A DNA stretch of 64,000 nucleotides from DATARH01 sp963734125 (GTDB taxonomy: Bacteria; Pseudomonadota; Alphaproteobacteria; ATCC43930; CGMCC-115725), in the NCBI GenBank assembly GCA_963734125.1, contig CAVTGB010000021.1, forward strand, positions 62,001 to 126,000, in the 5' to 3' direction. The position numbers and the translations under genes are program-made. Positions within the stretch are counted from its first letter, which is position 1. The number at the start of each line of letters is the position of its first letter. The notes under the pieces were generated by a model. It was not told the DNA's origin and ran no database searches. It worked only from the letters and a program-made list of their open reading frames with translations. Below, piece after piece: positions 38,253 to 47,327 of this stretch.

Positions 38253-39643
38253 TCAATCACCCTCGGCGGCTTGCGCAGCAGCGGGCTTGCGCCACCCAGC
38301 CAGCTCGTCCCAGTTCGCCGCTTCCATGAACTGGGCCCAGCGGCGATAGAGGTTGCGCAGATTGTGCTCGCTCGACTTCGCCTCGGTCAAATCCATGACC
38401 GAGCCTGGGAGCGAAAGACCATCCCATTGGTATTCTCGATTTCGTGGCCCATCCCCTGCTCGTAGCTGTAGGGGTGGCGGCGCGCGATCGTGCCGCGGCT
38501 GGCCGCATGGGCGTAATTCCAGTTCTCCATGTCGTCCTGCTCGGTGAGGCCGGCCGGTCCGGAATAGCGGATGTAATAGTCGCGCAGGAACGCTTTAACT
38601 TCGCCGGGCGCCGCCGCGTCGACCAGATACCAGCGCCACACTTCGGTCTGGTGCGCCCCGTGCGGGTGCCAGACCGCGAAGGTGCGGGGCTGGCGCGGGT
38701 GGAGCGCGGTGTTCGGGAAGACTTCGCCGGGGCTGCCGGTTACCCGACCCCACTGCCCACGGCGTTTGCGCCGTTCGGCTTCGCAATGCGCGAAATACTC
38801 GGCCACCACCGGCGAGTGCCGATAGGAGGGCGGGGTCGGCTGTCCGCTCGGCAGCACATAGACGCCCGTCTGGTGCCCGCGATCGGGAAACGAAATCTGC
38901 AGCCGGCGGGCGAGAATGCGTTCCTGCAGATCGCGCCGGTTGGAGCCCGAGGGGCCGATGCCGACCAGATCGACCGAGCGGTGACTGATGTTGTGATAGC
39001 TGTCGCCGCTGAAATTCTCGGCCGGGAACTTCCAGTTGCACGGGATGAGCCATTTCTGCACCCCGGCCAAGATTTCGCTGCCGCCTTCAGTGCCCTCCCA
39101 GCTATCGAGCGACAGATCGAGGTAGCAGCGGAAATCGCCGAGATATTCGAGGAATCCGGGGGCGGTCTTATCCCACGTCGCCCACACCGTCCCCTTGTAG
39201 CGGCATAGCTGCGCGACCTCGACGAGCCCCCATTGCGCGCGCTCGAGCGTCGAATGATAGGCCTCGCGGAAAAACGGCACGCCGACTAGCCGCCCGTCGG
39301 TGCCATAGCTCCAGCCGTGATAGGGGCAGGTGAAGACCGTCGTATTACCCTCGTCGTAGCGGCAGACCTTCATCCCGCGATGACGGCACGAATTGAGAAA
39401 AACGTGTACCTCCCCGGCGCGGTCGCGGCACAAAAGCACGGATTCCTCGCCCATCCGCGAGACGAAATAATCGCCCGGGTTGGGGATCTGGCTCTCATGT
39501 CCGACGAAGAGCCAGGAGCGGGCGAAGACGCGCTCCAGTTCTTCTGCGTAGATCTCTTCATTGACGAAGATCTCGCGGCTGATCGTCCCCGCCCGCAGAT
39601 CGACGAGGCCGGGGCGATAACCGGTTGTCCGCAGCGTTGCCAT
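38253..39643 (-). CDS. Aromatic ring-hydroxylating oxygenase, Rieske alpha subunit, frameshift near the 3' end
   Basis: The protein has a Rieske 2Fe-2S domain (CRHRGMKVC, then CPYHGWSYG) and a catalytic domain with the mononuclear iron site in NFSGDSYHNISHRSVD. It belongs to the large subunits of ring-hydroxylating dioxygenases; the substrate is unknown. As sequenced, the frame ends at 38387 after RSQARSWI. One missing base near 38414-38416 (a T-run on the coding strand) would restore VMDLTEAKSSEHNLRNLYRRWAQF...EGD and a stop at 38253-38255, the expected C-terminus. GGGAGGCAGGG precedes the ATG. No beta subunit, ferredoxin or reductase is nearby. It interrupts a housekeeping block. Confidence 0.92.
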
Positions 39644-39670
39644 CCCTGCCTCCCGCGATCGCTGCTATCT

Positions 39671-40434
39671 TTATCCGCCGGCGCGCAAGGCGCGCGCCAG
39701 CGTCAAGACGCCGACGAACCCGGCGCCGCCTCGCCGCAGCACGCGGGCGCATTCCTCGGCCGTCGCCCCGGTCGTCAGCACATCATCGACGATGACCAGC
39801 CGCCTGCCTTTGACGCTGCGCCCCGGCCGCAGAAAAAAGCGCCGCGCACGTTGCGCGTGCGCGCCGCGGCGCCGAGCCGGCCTTGGCTGGGCGTCCGCCG
39901 GCGGCGCACCAGCCAGTCCGGCGCGACCGGCGGGCCGCCCGCGGCATGGATCGCGTGCGCGAGGAGGCTCGCCTGGTTGTAGCGGCGCGCGAAGAGGCGC
40001 GTCCAATGCAGCGGTACCGGCACGATGAAATCGGCGCGCTCGAGGATCTCGCCGCCGGCCCGGTGCATCCAGCCGCCAAGCGCCTTCGCCAGATGGGTCC
40101 GGTCGCCATGCTTCAACCCCAGCACCAGGTGCCGGCTGTGCTTGTCATAGCGCATGACCGAGCGAGCCCGGTCCCAGCTGGCGCGATCGCGCGCGCAATC
40201 GGCGCACACCGCGCCCTCGCCCATCGGATGGGGAAACGGCAGGCCGCACGCCGCGCACCACGGCGGGGCGAAGAAGGTCATCGACGCCCAGCACCGGCCG
40301 CACAGCGCATCCGGCTCGCCCACCACCACGCCGCATGCCAAGCAGCGCGGCGGCAGGACGCCATCGACCAGGGTACGGCCGATCCGGCGAAAAGCCTGGC
40401 GCCAGTGAGCGGGCAGGGTTGCCGAGAGGTGCAT
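39671..40434 (-). CDS. comF: ComF-family phosphoribosyltransferase-like protein, frameshift in a homopolymer
   Basis: The N-terminal zinc-ribbon region has CLACG, CGRCW, CAACG and CADCA. It is followed by VPVPLHWTRLFARRYNQASLLA and, after a frame change, the PRPP-loop motif VIVDDVLTTGATAEECARVL that ends ALRAGG. The two frames meet at a run of six A on the plus strand (39833-39838); one more base there restores RGAFFLRPGRSVKGRRL. ComF proteins act in DNA uptake or in nucleotide salvage, often with no competence system present. The break is almost certainly a homopolymer error. Confidence 0.9.
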
Positions 40435-40508
40435 CGCCCCCCATCATCGGAGAGCGCACGCGCGCGTCAACCGTCTATTACGCGAACAGCAAGCAGATCC
40501 CCGCGGCG

Positions 40509-41411
40509 ATGGCCTCACCCGAATCTTCCGCCGCTCTTCTGTTCGACCGCCGGGCGTGGCGCCTCCACCGCGACCGCGCGGCGCGTATCGCTCAAAGTGG
40601 AGCCGGGGCAGCCGATTTTCTCCATGCCGAGGTCGCCGACCGCCTCATTGACCGGCTCGACGTCGTCAACCGGAAATTTGCCGTCGCGCTCGATCTGGGA
40701 GCCCGGGGCGGCGGTCTCGCGCGCGCTCTCGCCGCGCGGCCCGGCACTGCGCGGGTGATCGCCGCCGAGCCGGCGACCCAGTTTCTTGCCCGCGTGGCGA
40801 GCCCCCGCGTTACTGCCGACCCCGAGCTGCTGCCGTTTCGCGACGCCAGCTTCGATCTGATCCTCAGCACGCTGGCGCTGCATTGGACCGCCGATCTGCC
40901 GGGCGCGCTCGTCCAGCTCCGCCGGGCGCTGAAACCCGACGGGCTCTTCTTGGCTGCGATGTTCGGCGGCAGCACCCTGGTTGAGCTGCGCACCGTGCTG
41001 TTCGAGGCGGAGCTCGCCGAGGAGGGCGGGGTCAGCCCGCGCGTCTCGCCGTCGATCGAGCTCGCCGATGCCGCCGCGCTGTTGCAGCGCGCCGGATATG
41101 GGCTGCCGGTCGCCGACAGCGAGACGATCACGGTCACCTATCCGGACATCCTGGCGCTGCTGCGCGATCTGCGCGGGATGGGCGAGACCAACGCGCTTGC
41201 CGCGCGGCGCCGCTCTTTCATGCGCCGCGCGACCTTGGCTCGCGCGGGGCTCCTCTATGCCGAGCGGTTCGGCGATGCAGCCGGGCGGATCCCGGCGAGT
41301 TTCGAGATCCTCTTCCTGTGCGGCTGGGCGCCCCATCCCAGCCAACCGCAGGCGCTGCGTCGGGGCAGCGCGACCTCCCGCCTGGCCGACGCGCTGAAGC
41401 CGAAGGCGTGA
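40509..41411 (+). CDS. BioC/NDUFAF5-like SAM-dependent methyltransferase
   Basis: The 300-residue protein starts MASPESSAALLFDRRAWRLHRDRAA and has the modified SAM motif ALDLGARGGGLARAL, LPFRDASFDLILSTLALHWTADLPGALVQLRRALKPDGLFLAAMFGG and a C-terminal FEILFLCGWAPHPSQPQALRRGS. This pattern matches the alphaproteobacterial NDUFAF5/BioC-like family that usually lies beside comF and grxC. Members act in complex I assembly or biotin synthesis; the exact role here is not set by sequence. ATG 40509 fits the family start, although the frame is open to 40335. Confidence 0.9.
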   Translation: MASPESSAALLFDRRAWRLHRDRAARIAQSGAGAADFLHAEVADRLIDRLDVVNRKFAVALDLGARGGGLARALAARPGTARVIAAEPATQFLARVASPRVTADPELLPFRDASFDLILSTLALHWTADLPGALVQLRRALKPDGLFLAAMFGGSTLVELRTVLFEAELAEEGGVSPRVSPSIELADAAALLQRAGYGLPVADSETITVTYPDILALLRDLRGMGETNALAARRRSFMRRATLARAGLLYAERFGDAAGRIPASFEILFLCGWAPHPSQPQALRRGSATSRLADALKPKA

Positions 41412-44400
41412 CCCGTAACCGGCCATATCGGGCGCCGGAAATTCGTCGCGGCGCTACCGGCGCGCGGCCTGAGTTACCCTCCGCGCCGGCCGCTTTGCCG
41501 CATGTGCGGCAAGAACCGTCGCGGATCCCGCCGGGTGAGCCGCTTTGCCGGCGGGGCGCCGCGCGGAACTCCGTCGGCCGGCCGGCCAGCAGCAGCCGCT
41601 TGCAGGCGTCGTACACCTCTGCCGGTTCGAGCAGCTGCAAACAGGCGAGAGCGCGCGGACAATCCGCAGCCTTCGACAGGTAGCACGGCGAGCAGGCGAC
41701 CGCGCGGACGATGGCGATCGCGGTTGGACCCATCGGGCCCCACTCGCGGACATCCTCCGCGCCGGAGTGAATACCGACGGTCGGCACCCCGAGGCCGGCG
41801 GCGATGTGTTTGGACCCGTTATTGTTGCCGACAAACAGCGCGACCTGGGCCAGCAGGGCCGGCAGATCGGCGAGCGGCAATTTTCCGACCAGCGAGGTGA
41901 CCGCCTTCGGGTGGCGCACCTGGTTGAGTATGTCAGATGCGACCGTCCCGTCGCCGGAAGCGCCGATCAGCACGATGCGCGCGCCGTCCGCTTCGACGAG
42001 GCGGTCGATCACCACGGCAAAATATTCGATCGGCCATTGCTTGATGTCGTCGCCGGCGGTCGGGTCGACGCAGATGAGCGGGCCGGCCGAGGGCGTCTTC
42101 CACTTCAGCGACGCGAGGGCCGGGGGCGCGCCGGCTGGGCGGGCGAGGATCACTGCGCGGTCGCTGTCGCAGGCTGCGGCGATCGCATCGACCAGATTGA
42201 CGAGGTCGTCGGCAACATGCTGGCGCTTCTTGACAGTGAACTGGTCGCCGGTCCATTCGAGCGCGATGTCGAGCCAGGGGAATTGATTGCGAAAATCGAA
42301 CCCCGCCAGCCAGCGCGCACCGGTGTGCCGCAACACCGGCCGGGTTTCCGGGTGCTTGCGCAGATCAATCGCGAGGTCGAACCGCGCGACCGAGAGGCGC
42401 TGGTGCAATTCCCGCCAATCCTCTTGCGAGAGGCCCAGTTCTCCCAGTCCAGGGTGCGCGTGAAAAAAGTCGAACTCGAGCGTTTGGTCGACGCTTGGCT
42501 CCAACGCCCAGACCGGCTTCGATGCGCGCGAGGTCAACACCGATACCCGCGCATTCGGGAAATGCTGCTTAAGTCGGCGTACGGCCGGGAATGCGGTGAC
42601 GCAGCCGCTGATATGGTCTAGTTCAACAACGAGGATCTTGCGGACTTCGTCGCGCTGGAGCGTCGGTGGGCCACCGATCAGCAGCTTCGGCGGCTCTTCA
42701 TCGACCGCAAAGTCGTCACGGTCTTTCGACAGGTGCGGATTGAAATAGGGATCGCCGGCGAAGAAGAGATCCCGCCATCGTCGGTCGAATGCAGCGACGT
42801 CGTAATCATCGTCGAGCGCGGCCCGGCTGACCCCCTCGTGGTGAATGAGCGTGGCATGCGGGGTATAGACGATCAGCCACCCGCTCTGCCAAGCACGCAG
42901 GCAGTAATCGAGATCGTTGTAGATGATGGTGTGCGATTCGTCGAAACCGCCGAGCGCGTCGAAGGTTTCGCGCCGGGTCAACAGGCACGCGCCGGTGACC
43001 GCGGTAACGTTGCGTTGGGTCAAGGCGAGGCCGAAATAGCCGGGATCGTCCTCCGCCGCGCAGTTGAAGGCGTGGCGGCCGTGGCCAAGAGCGGCGAGAA
43101 ATACGCCGGCGTGCTGGACGCGCCGATCGGGATATAAGAGGCGCGGACCGACGACCCCGACCTCAGGTCGCTGCACTTCTTCAAGCAGTGTGGTGAGCCA
43201 GTTGCGGTCGATCATTTCAATATCGTCGTTGAGAAACAGCAGAAACTCGCCGTCCGCTGCCGCCGCCCCGAGGTTGCAGATGCGCGAGAAGTTGAACGGA
43301 CCCTTCGAATCAATGACTCTGATGCGCGGCTCATCGGAGAGCGTATCGAGGTAGGGAAACACCTCGGGCCGCGTCATCGTGTTGTAGAGGATGATCAGCT
43401 CGAAATGCTGGTAGGCGGTGCCTTCGAAAAGGCCGGCGACGCACGTCCTCAAAATCCCGACATTGCCGCCCGTCGGCATGATGACCGAGACCAGCCCCGG
43501 TTTCGTCAGCCTGCGCCTCACGCGGTAGGTGCCGGGAACCAAACCGCTGCGGATATCGCCGGCGATGCCGCGCCGCGCGAGCATCCGCACCAGCGCCTGT
43601 TTGGCTTGTGCCGGTTCGTCGCTCTGTTTCGGCGCGCGCTCGCAAAGCACCGCGGGGACGTGCTGGACCTTCTTCGCCGCCTCGGTGCAGCGCAGCGCCA
43701 GATCGTATTCGCCGTATGCCAGCAACAACTCGGTCGGGTCCGTAACCGATCGCAGCAGATCGGCGTGCGCGCACCATAGCCGCCCAACGTAATTGGTCGA
43801 CAGCATCAAGTCGGGCGACCATTGCGGCTTGAAAAAGGCCTCGACTACGCCGGACGCGGGATTGTGGCAGCGCTCGTCGCTGTACAAAAAATCTGCCTCG
43901 GCATGCATCACCGCGGCTGTCGCCATTTCGAGAAAAGCGTCGACACCGAGTTCGTCGCCCGCCGACAACACGGTGAAAAACACCTCGGCCTCCGAGACGC
44001 CGGCACTCGAAGCGATTTGGGCGAGCGCGCGGGGCGCGAGATTGCGAGAAACCTCGACCCGGTCGTTCAATTCCGGCCGGCCGGCGAGCAGCCGATCGTG
44101 GATCCGATCCAACTTGCGGCCGGTTCGCTGTGGCACGATTGCGAGCCGCCAGTTCGGATAGGCCTGGGCGCAGAGCGAAGAGATCGTCGCGTCGGCGCTG
44201 CGCAGCGACGCCTCGTCCTCCTTGACCCTGAGCATGACGACGAACAGCGGATGGCGGCCGCAGCGCTCCAGGATGCGCCGATTGAGGTCGATTTCGGCCT
44301 GCCCGATGTTGCGTCGCAATGCCCAAGGCCCGGATGTCGCGGAGAGCTCCTCGACCGCAATGGTGAATTCAGAGCTCTTCGTTCCGCCGTCCTTGTCGCG

Positions 44401-46128
44401 CAGCGTGACGCCGACCCTATGGCTGCCTTTGGGCAGGATGCGATGCTGCAGCAATACCTGGTAACCGCAGGCGACGGCGTCGGGGCGGTCGGGAAATTCG
44501 TTCTTGATGTCGGGGCGCCGCAAGCCGTGTTCGGCCAGCGCTATCTGGGCGCCATCAAGGGTGATTTCGATTGCCGCGACACCGGCTTTCGAGAGTGCCC
44601 AGCCGCTGATGTCAAGATTGCCCCGAACCGCCACCGCGGCCGCGCCATCGAACACATAGGGGCTGTCGATGTGCAGCCATGGATCGGCGTCGCCGACCGT
44701 CTGCGCGTAGCCAGGCCGCCGTTCCGCCCGGGCGACGACCGGAACCCGCGCCTCGTCGGTTTTTCCATCGTTCCCGCGCACCCGCAGGGTGATCCGGTGC
44801 TCTCCGGCGATCGCCTTCCGGGTTTCTGCCTCAAAGGCGAAGCCCGACTGTCGGGCATGGGCGAGAATGGGGAACAGATTGCCGATATCGGGCCGCTCCA
44901 GACCCAGTTCGGCCCGCCCCACCGCTTTGCCGTCGAGCAATACGGCAATGCTTCGGGTCGCAGACCCGCGGACCGCCCACCCCTTGAGGGCGAGGTGCCC
45001 CTCTGTCGTCAACGTGACCTGGTCGCAATGATAGCGCAGACCCGGGTCCGCCGCCGCCTTGGCGCGCACTCTTGGGACGGCCACCTCAACCACGGCTCCC
45101 CGCGAGATCTCGGTTCGCGCGGTTGCTCTGACGGCGATCGTCTTCCGGCCGGAACCGTACCCGCTGATATCGGCGACCAACAAAAATCCGGCAAACCCTG
45201 AATTCGGGTAATCCGGATGCAGCTTTTCGATATCGCCGCGCACGTGGCCGAATTCGGCCGGGCCGAGGCGCGTGCTGCCGACGAAGACATCCACCGCCTC
45301 GATTTGGACACGGCAGACCACCCAGCCCTGAATGCGCAGGAGCCCGGCCGTGTCGACGGTGGCGGTGTCGATCCGCAGCTCCATCAGGGTCGCGCCGGGA
45401 TCCGCCGCGCCGGCCCCCGCCGCCTCGGCCGGCGCCACCATGTCGGCGCTCACCCCTTGCGGCGGGATTTCGACCTGCAGCGGATGGCGGCCGATCTCCC
45501 CGTCCTGCGCGCGCACCGTCAGGATCGGCGCGATGGCGCCCCGCTGTGAACTCGGCACGTCGAGGGCGAGGATAAAGCCGCAATGCGCGGCGGCGGCGCG
45601 ATCCGGATAGAGCCGGGCGACGCTCGGCCGCGCCAGACCGTAAGTGGCGGTGCTGGCGAGCGTGCCGTCGAGCGATGCGGTGATTTCAGCGATCGGGGCC
45701 GCCGCCAGCGCCCAACCGCCGACCGAGACCCGCGACTTGCCCTCGGGCAGGCCGATGACGCCGAGCGCTTCGATCGCGATCAGGATCGGCGGCTTTAGGG
45801 CCCTGTCGGCCGCCGGCGCAGGCTCGTCGGCGGCAACCACGCAGATGGCCTCGTCGCGCCACGTCTTGAACCCGCGCGCAGCGCCGATCCGGATATAATG
45901 CAACAACGGGTTATCCGGCTCTTCGCCCCGCAGCCGGCATTGCTCGAGGTAAAACCGGCTGTCGAAATCGGAACAAGGATTGCGGCCCTCGCGCGCGCCC
46001 TCCTCCAGGTAATGGACCAGCGGATCGATCGGGCGTTCGGCGACATCGGGGTAGGTCGCCACATAGTATCGGGCGTCAAACAGCCCGGATTTCCTGACTT
46101 CTTCGTAGGCGCTGAACAGTTCTTCCAT
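41218..46128 (-). CDS. Giant multidomain glycosyltransferase (GT2-GT2-GT9 with Ig-like repeats)
   Basis: The frame encodes 1,636 residues. Residues 16-90 are two repeats of the FDARYYVATYPDV...PLVHYLEEG type that precede surface-polysaccharide glycosyltransferases. Residues about 130-590 hold four repeats with GWA/GWV, a beta-rich core, LDG and GLxRPDIxxxFP, an Ig-like fold. Residues 625-830 are a degenerate GT2 module (FLYSDERCHN, FFKPQWSPDLMLSTNYVGRLW), and 878-1130 a full GT2 (VSVIMPTGGNVG, FLNDDIEMID, GGFDESHTIIYNDLDYCLRA). Residues 1160-1510 are a heptosyltransferase-like GT9 (KILVVELDHISGCVTAFPAVRRL, DPTAGDDIKQWPIEYF, LFVGNNNGSKHIAAGLGVPTVG). The final 110 residues are Arg/Gly-rich and antisense to the methyltransferase, so the real stop may lie near 41520. 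It is likely cytosolic, for O-antigen or S-layer glycans. Confidence 0.9.
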   Translation of the reverse strand: MEELFSAYEEVRKSGLFDARYYVATYPDVAERPIDPLVHYLEEGAREGRNPCSDFDSRFYLEQCRLRGEEPDNPLLHYIRIGAARGFKTWRDEAICVVAADEPAPAADRALKPPILIAIEALGVIGLPEGKSRVSVGGWALAAAPIAEITASLDGTLASTATYGLARPSVARLYPDRAAAAHCGFILALDVPSSQRGAIAPILTVRAQDGEIGRHPLQVEIPPQGVSADMVAPAEAAGAGAADPGATLMELRIDTATVDTAGLLRIQGWVVCRVQIEAVDVFVGSTRLGPAEFGHVRGDIEKLHPDYPNSGFAGFLLVADISGYGSGRKTIAVRATARTEISRGAVVEVAVPRVRAKAAADPGLRYHCDQVTLTTEGHLALKGWAVRGSATRSIAVLLDGKAVGRAELGLERPDIGNLFPILAHARQSGFAFEAETRKAIAGEHRITLRVRGNDGKTDEARVPVVARAERRPGYAQTVGDADPWLHIDSPYVFDGAAAVAVRGNLDISGWALSKAGVAAIEITLDGAQIALAEHGLRRPDIKNEFPDRPDAVACGYQVLLQHRILPKGSHRVGVTLRDKDGGTKSSEFTIAVEELSATSGPWALRRNIGQAEIDLNRRILERCGRHPLFVVMLRVKEDEASLRSADATISSLCAQAYPNWRLAIVPQRTGRKLDRIHDRLLAGRPELNDRVEVSRNLAPRALAQIASSAGVSEAEVFFTVLSAGDELGVDAFLEMATAAVMHAEADFLYSDERCHNPASGVVEAFFKPQWSPDLMLSTNYVGRLWCAHADLLRSVTDPTELLLAYGEYDLALRCTEAAKKVQHVPAVLCERAPKQSDEPAQAKQALVRMLARRGIAGDIRSGLVPGTYRVRRRLTKPGLVSVIMPTGGNVGILRTCVAGLFEGTAYQHFELIILYNTMTRPEVFPYLDTLSDEPRIRVIDSKGPFNFSRICNLGAAAADGEFLLFLNDDIEMIDRNWLTTLLEEVQRPEVGVVGPRLLYPDRRVQHAGVFLAALGHGRHAFNCAAEDDPGYFGLALTQRNVTAVTGACLLTRRETFDALGGFDESHTIIYNDLDYCLRAWQSGWLIVYTPHATLIHHEGVSRAALDDDYDVAAFDRRWRDLFFAGDPYFNPHLSKDRDDFAVDEEPPKLLIGGPPTLQRDEVRKILVVELDHISGCVTAFPAVRRLKQHFPNARVSVLTSRASKPVWALEPSVDQTLEFDFFHAHPGLGELGLSQEDWRELHQRLSVARFDLAIDLRKHPETRPVLRHTGARWLAGFDFRNQFPWLDIALEWTGDQFTVKKRQHVADDLVNLVDAIAAACDSDRAVILARPAGAPPALASLKWKTPSAGPLICVDPTAGDDIKQWPIEYFAVVIDRLVEADGARIVLIGASGDGTVASDILNQVRHPKAVTSLVGKLPLADLPALLAQVALFVGNNNGSKHIAAGLGVPTVGIHSGAEDVREWGPMGPTAIAIVRAVACSPCYLSKAADCPRALACLQLLEPAEVYDACKRLLLAGRPTEFRAAPRRQSGSPGGIRDGSCRTCGKAAGAEGNSGRAPVAPRRISGARYGRLRVTPSASARRPGGRSRCPDAAPAVGWDGAPSRTGRGSRNSPGSARLHRRTARHRGAPREPRSRGA

Positions 46129-46213
46129 CAGGCGTCCCGGGCGGCGCGCGAACCGGCATCATTACCGTTGCGCGGCGGCGGATTTAAGAAAGCGGGGCCG
46201 CCGCCGGCCCCCT

Positions 46214-46726
46214 TCATCGAACCGGGTAGTGGGTCGTCAGCTTCTGGCCGCCCATCTCGACCGGGTCGGCGTCGATCAGGATGAAGGCGAAGACGGCGGG
46301 GCCGGGGCCGGTCGGGACCCAGGCGTGCATCGTGCCGCGCTGGACGCAGATGTCGCCCGCCTTCATGTGCACGGTCTTGCCGTCGTCGAGCTCGAGGTCG
46401 CATTCGCCCGACAGGAGGATCGCGTAGTCGAGGGTCTCGGTGCGGTGCATGAATTTGGGCCCGCCCGGGGCGAACTCGACGACCCGGCAGACATTGCCGC
46501 CGCCGGTGCCGACATAATTGTGGCGCACGACAAAGCCCTTCCGCTGCGCCGCGGCCGCCGGACCTTCCGAATTATCGACCGGCATCTTGTCGGCCGACCA
46601 GATCTCGACCCGCCCGGAAATCCCGGGGCGCGAGGTCACTTCGCCATTCAGCCGCTCGTCGCTGGCGACGATGGCCTTGCCGTTCCGGTCATGCCCGGTG
46701 ACGATGCGGCGTACTTCGAATGCCAT
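46214..46726 (-). CDS. Cupin-domain protein
   Basis: The 170-residue protein has one conserved beta-barrel with the cupin motifs GGPKFMHRTETLDYAILLSGE and GDICVQRGTMHAWV, whose His and Glu residues can bind a metal. Family members include dioxygenases, isomerases and small-molecule sensors; no specific reaction can be inferred. It lies alone between the giant glycosyltransferase and a repeat-rich intergenic region. Confidence 0.88.
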   Translation of the reverse strand: MAFEVRRIVTGHDRNGKAIVASDERLNGEVTSRPGISGRVEIWSADKMPVDNSEGPAAAAQRKGFVVRHNYVGTGGGNVCRVVEFAPGGPKFMHRTETLDYAILLSGECDLELDDGKTVHMKAGDICVQRGTMHAWVPTGPGPAVFAFILIDADPVEMGGQKLTTHYPVR

Positions 46727-46782
46727 GACTGTCCTCCCGATCCGGTGTTTGGCGTTGCCGGAGCCATCCTAGCGCGGGCGAC

Positions 46783-46808
46783 ATTCCCTGCGAGCAGGGA
46801 ATTTTTTT
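46783..46808 (+). repeat. ATTCCCTGC/GCAGGGAAT hairpin followed by a T-run
   Basis: ATTCCCTGC and GCAGGGAAT are reverse complements around GA, followed by a run of T to 46808. On the plus strand this resembles an intrinsic terminator, but it uses the same GCAGGGAA unit as the tandem array 90 bases away, so it is more likely part of a dispersed repeat. Confidence 0.55.
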
Positions 46809-46879
46809 AAGGCACCGCCGCGAAATCGCCGACAACCCATTGGCTTGGTTCGCATCTGCCCGGGGACGGTGGCGCCGGA

Positions 46880-46961
46880 GCAGGAATTTTTTTCGACCTC
46901 GCAGGGAATTTTTTTCGACCTCGCAGGGAACTTTTTACAGCGAGCAGGGAATCTGCAAGGG
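46880..46961 (+). repeat. Tandem array of GCAGGGAA-T-run units, period about 21-22
   Basis: Units start at 46880, 46901, 46923 and 46944. The first two are nearly identical (GCAGG(G)AATTTTTTTCGACCTC), the third is diverged and the fourth partial. The array contains no spacers like those of a CRISPR. It may be a mobile-element-derived intergenic repeat. Confidence 0.7.
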
Positions 46962-47327
46962 ATATCGTATTAGCATCTTCTCTTAACCATGAAATTGCTA
47001 TAACGAGAACGATATGGATATCCGGCAAACCGATGTCAAGCGGCCGCCGGTATCTCTCCGCAGACGCCTTCGCGCCGATTTTGTTCTCTAATGGGTCAAG
47101 GGGCGACGGCTCGTTTGTGAGCGATATCGACGCTGTCGGGTGTCTGCGTTCTCTACGTGCTCATGTGGCACTTGATGGGGTCAGCTGGGTGCAGAGCGGC
47201 TCGGTTGAAATCGCAATCGGCCAAACTGACCGTATGCTACAGAATCGGCGCCGTCATCTACTCCCTCCCTCGGGCGTCGCTCCGCTCGGGAGCTCGGTTC
47301 GATCTCCTGTCCGGCTAGTGCTGCTCG

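Larger units (their letters stand above)
46727..47327. other. Long intergenic region with GCAGGGAA repeats, no supported gene
   Basis: The 601 bases between the cupin gene and the IS110 transposase hold a hairpin at 46783-46808 and a short tandem array at 46880-46961, both described separately. Open frames at 46807-47028 (minus) and 47033-47341 (plus) have no ribosome site or family signal. The right part includes the noncoding end of the IS110 element. Confidence 0.6.

Noticed and set aside
38042..38260. 72-codon minus frame containing CEERSDDAIS
   Set aside because: This is the usual chance translation of the dispersed GCGAGGAGC repeat.
43822..45201. Open frame of 459 codons opposite the giant glycosyltransferase
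   Set aside because: It covers the middle of the glycosyltransferase repeats in antisense and has no motif.
46783..46808. Intrinsic terminator for a plus-strand gene
   Set aside because: No plus-strand gene ends upstream, and the stem uses the repeat unit of the nearby array, so a repeat is the better reading.
46880..46961. Possible CRISPR array
   Set aside because: Units are adjacent with no unique spacers and only four copies, and no cas genes are present.
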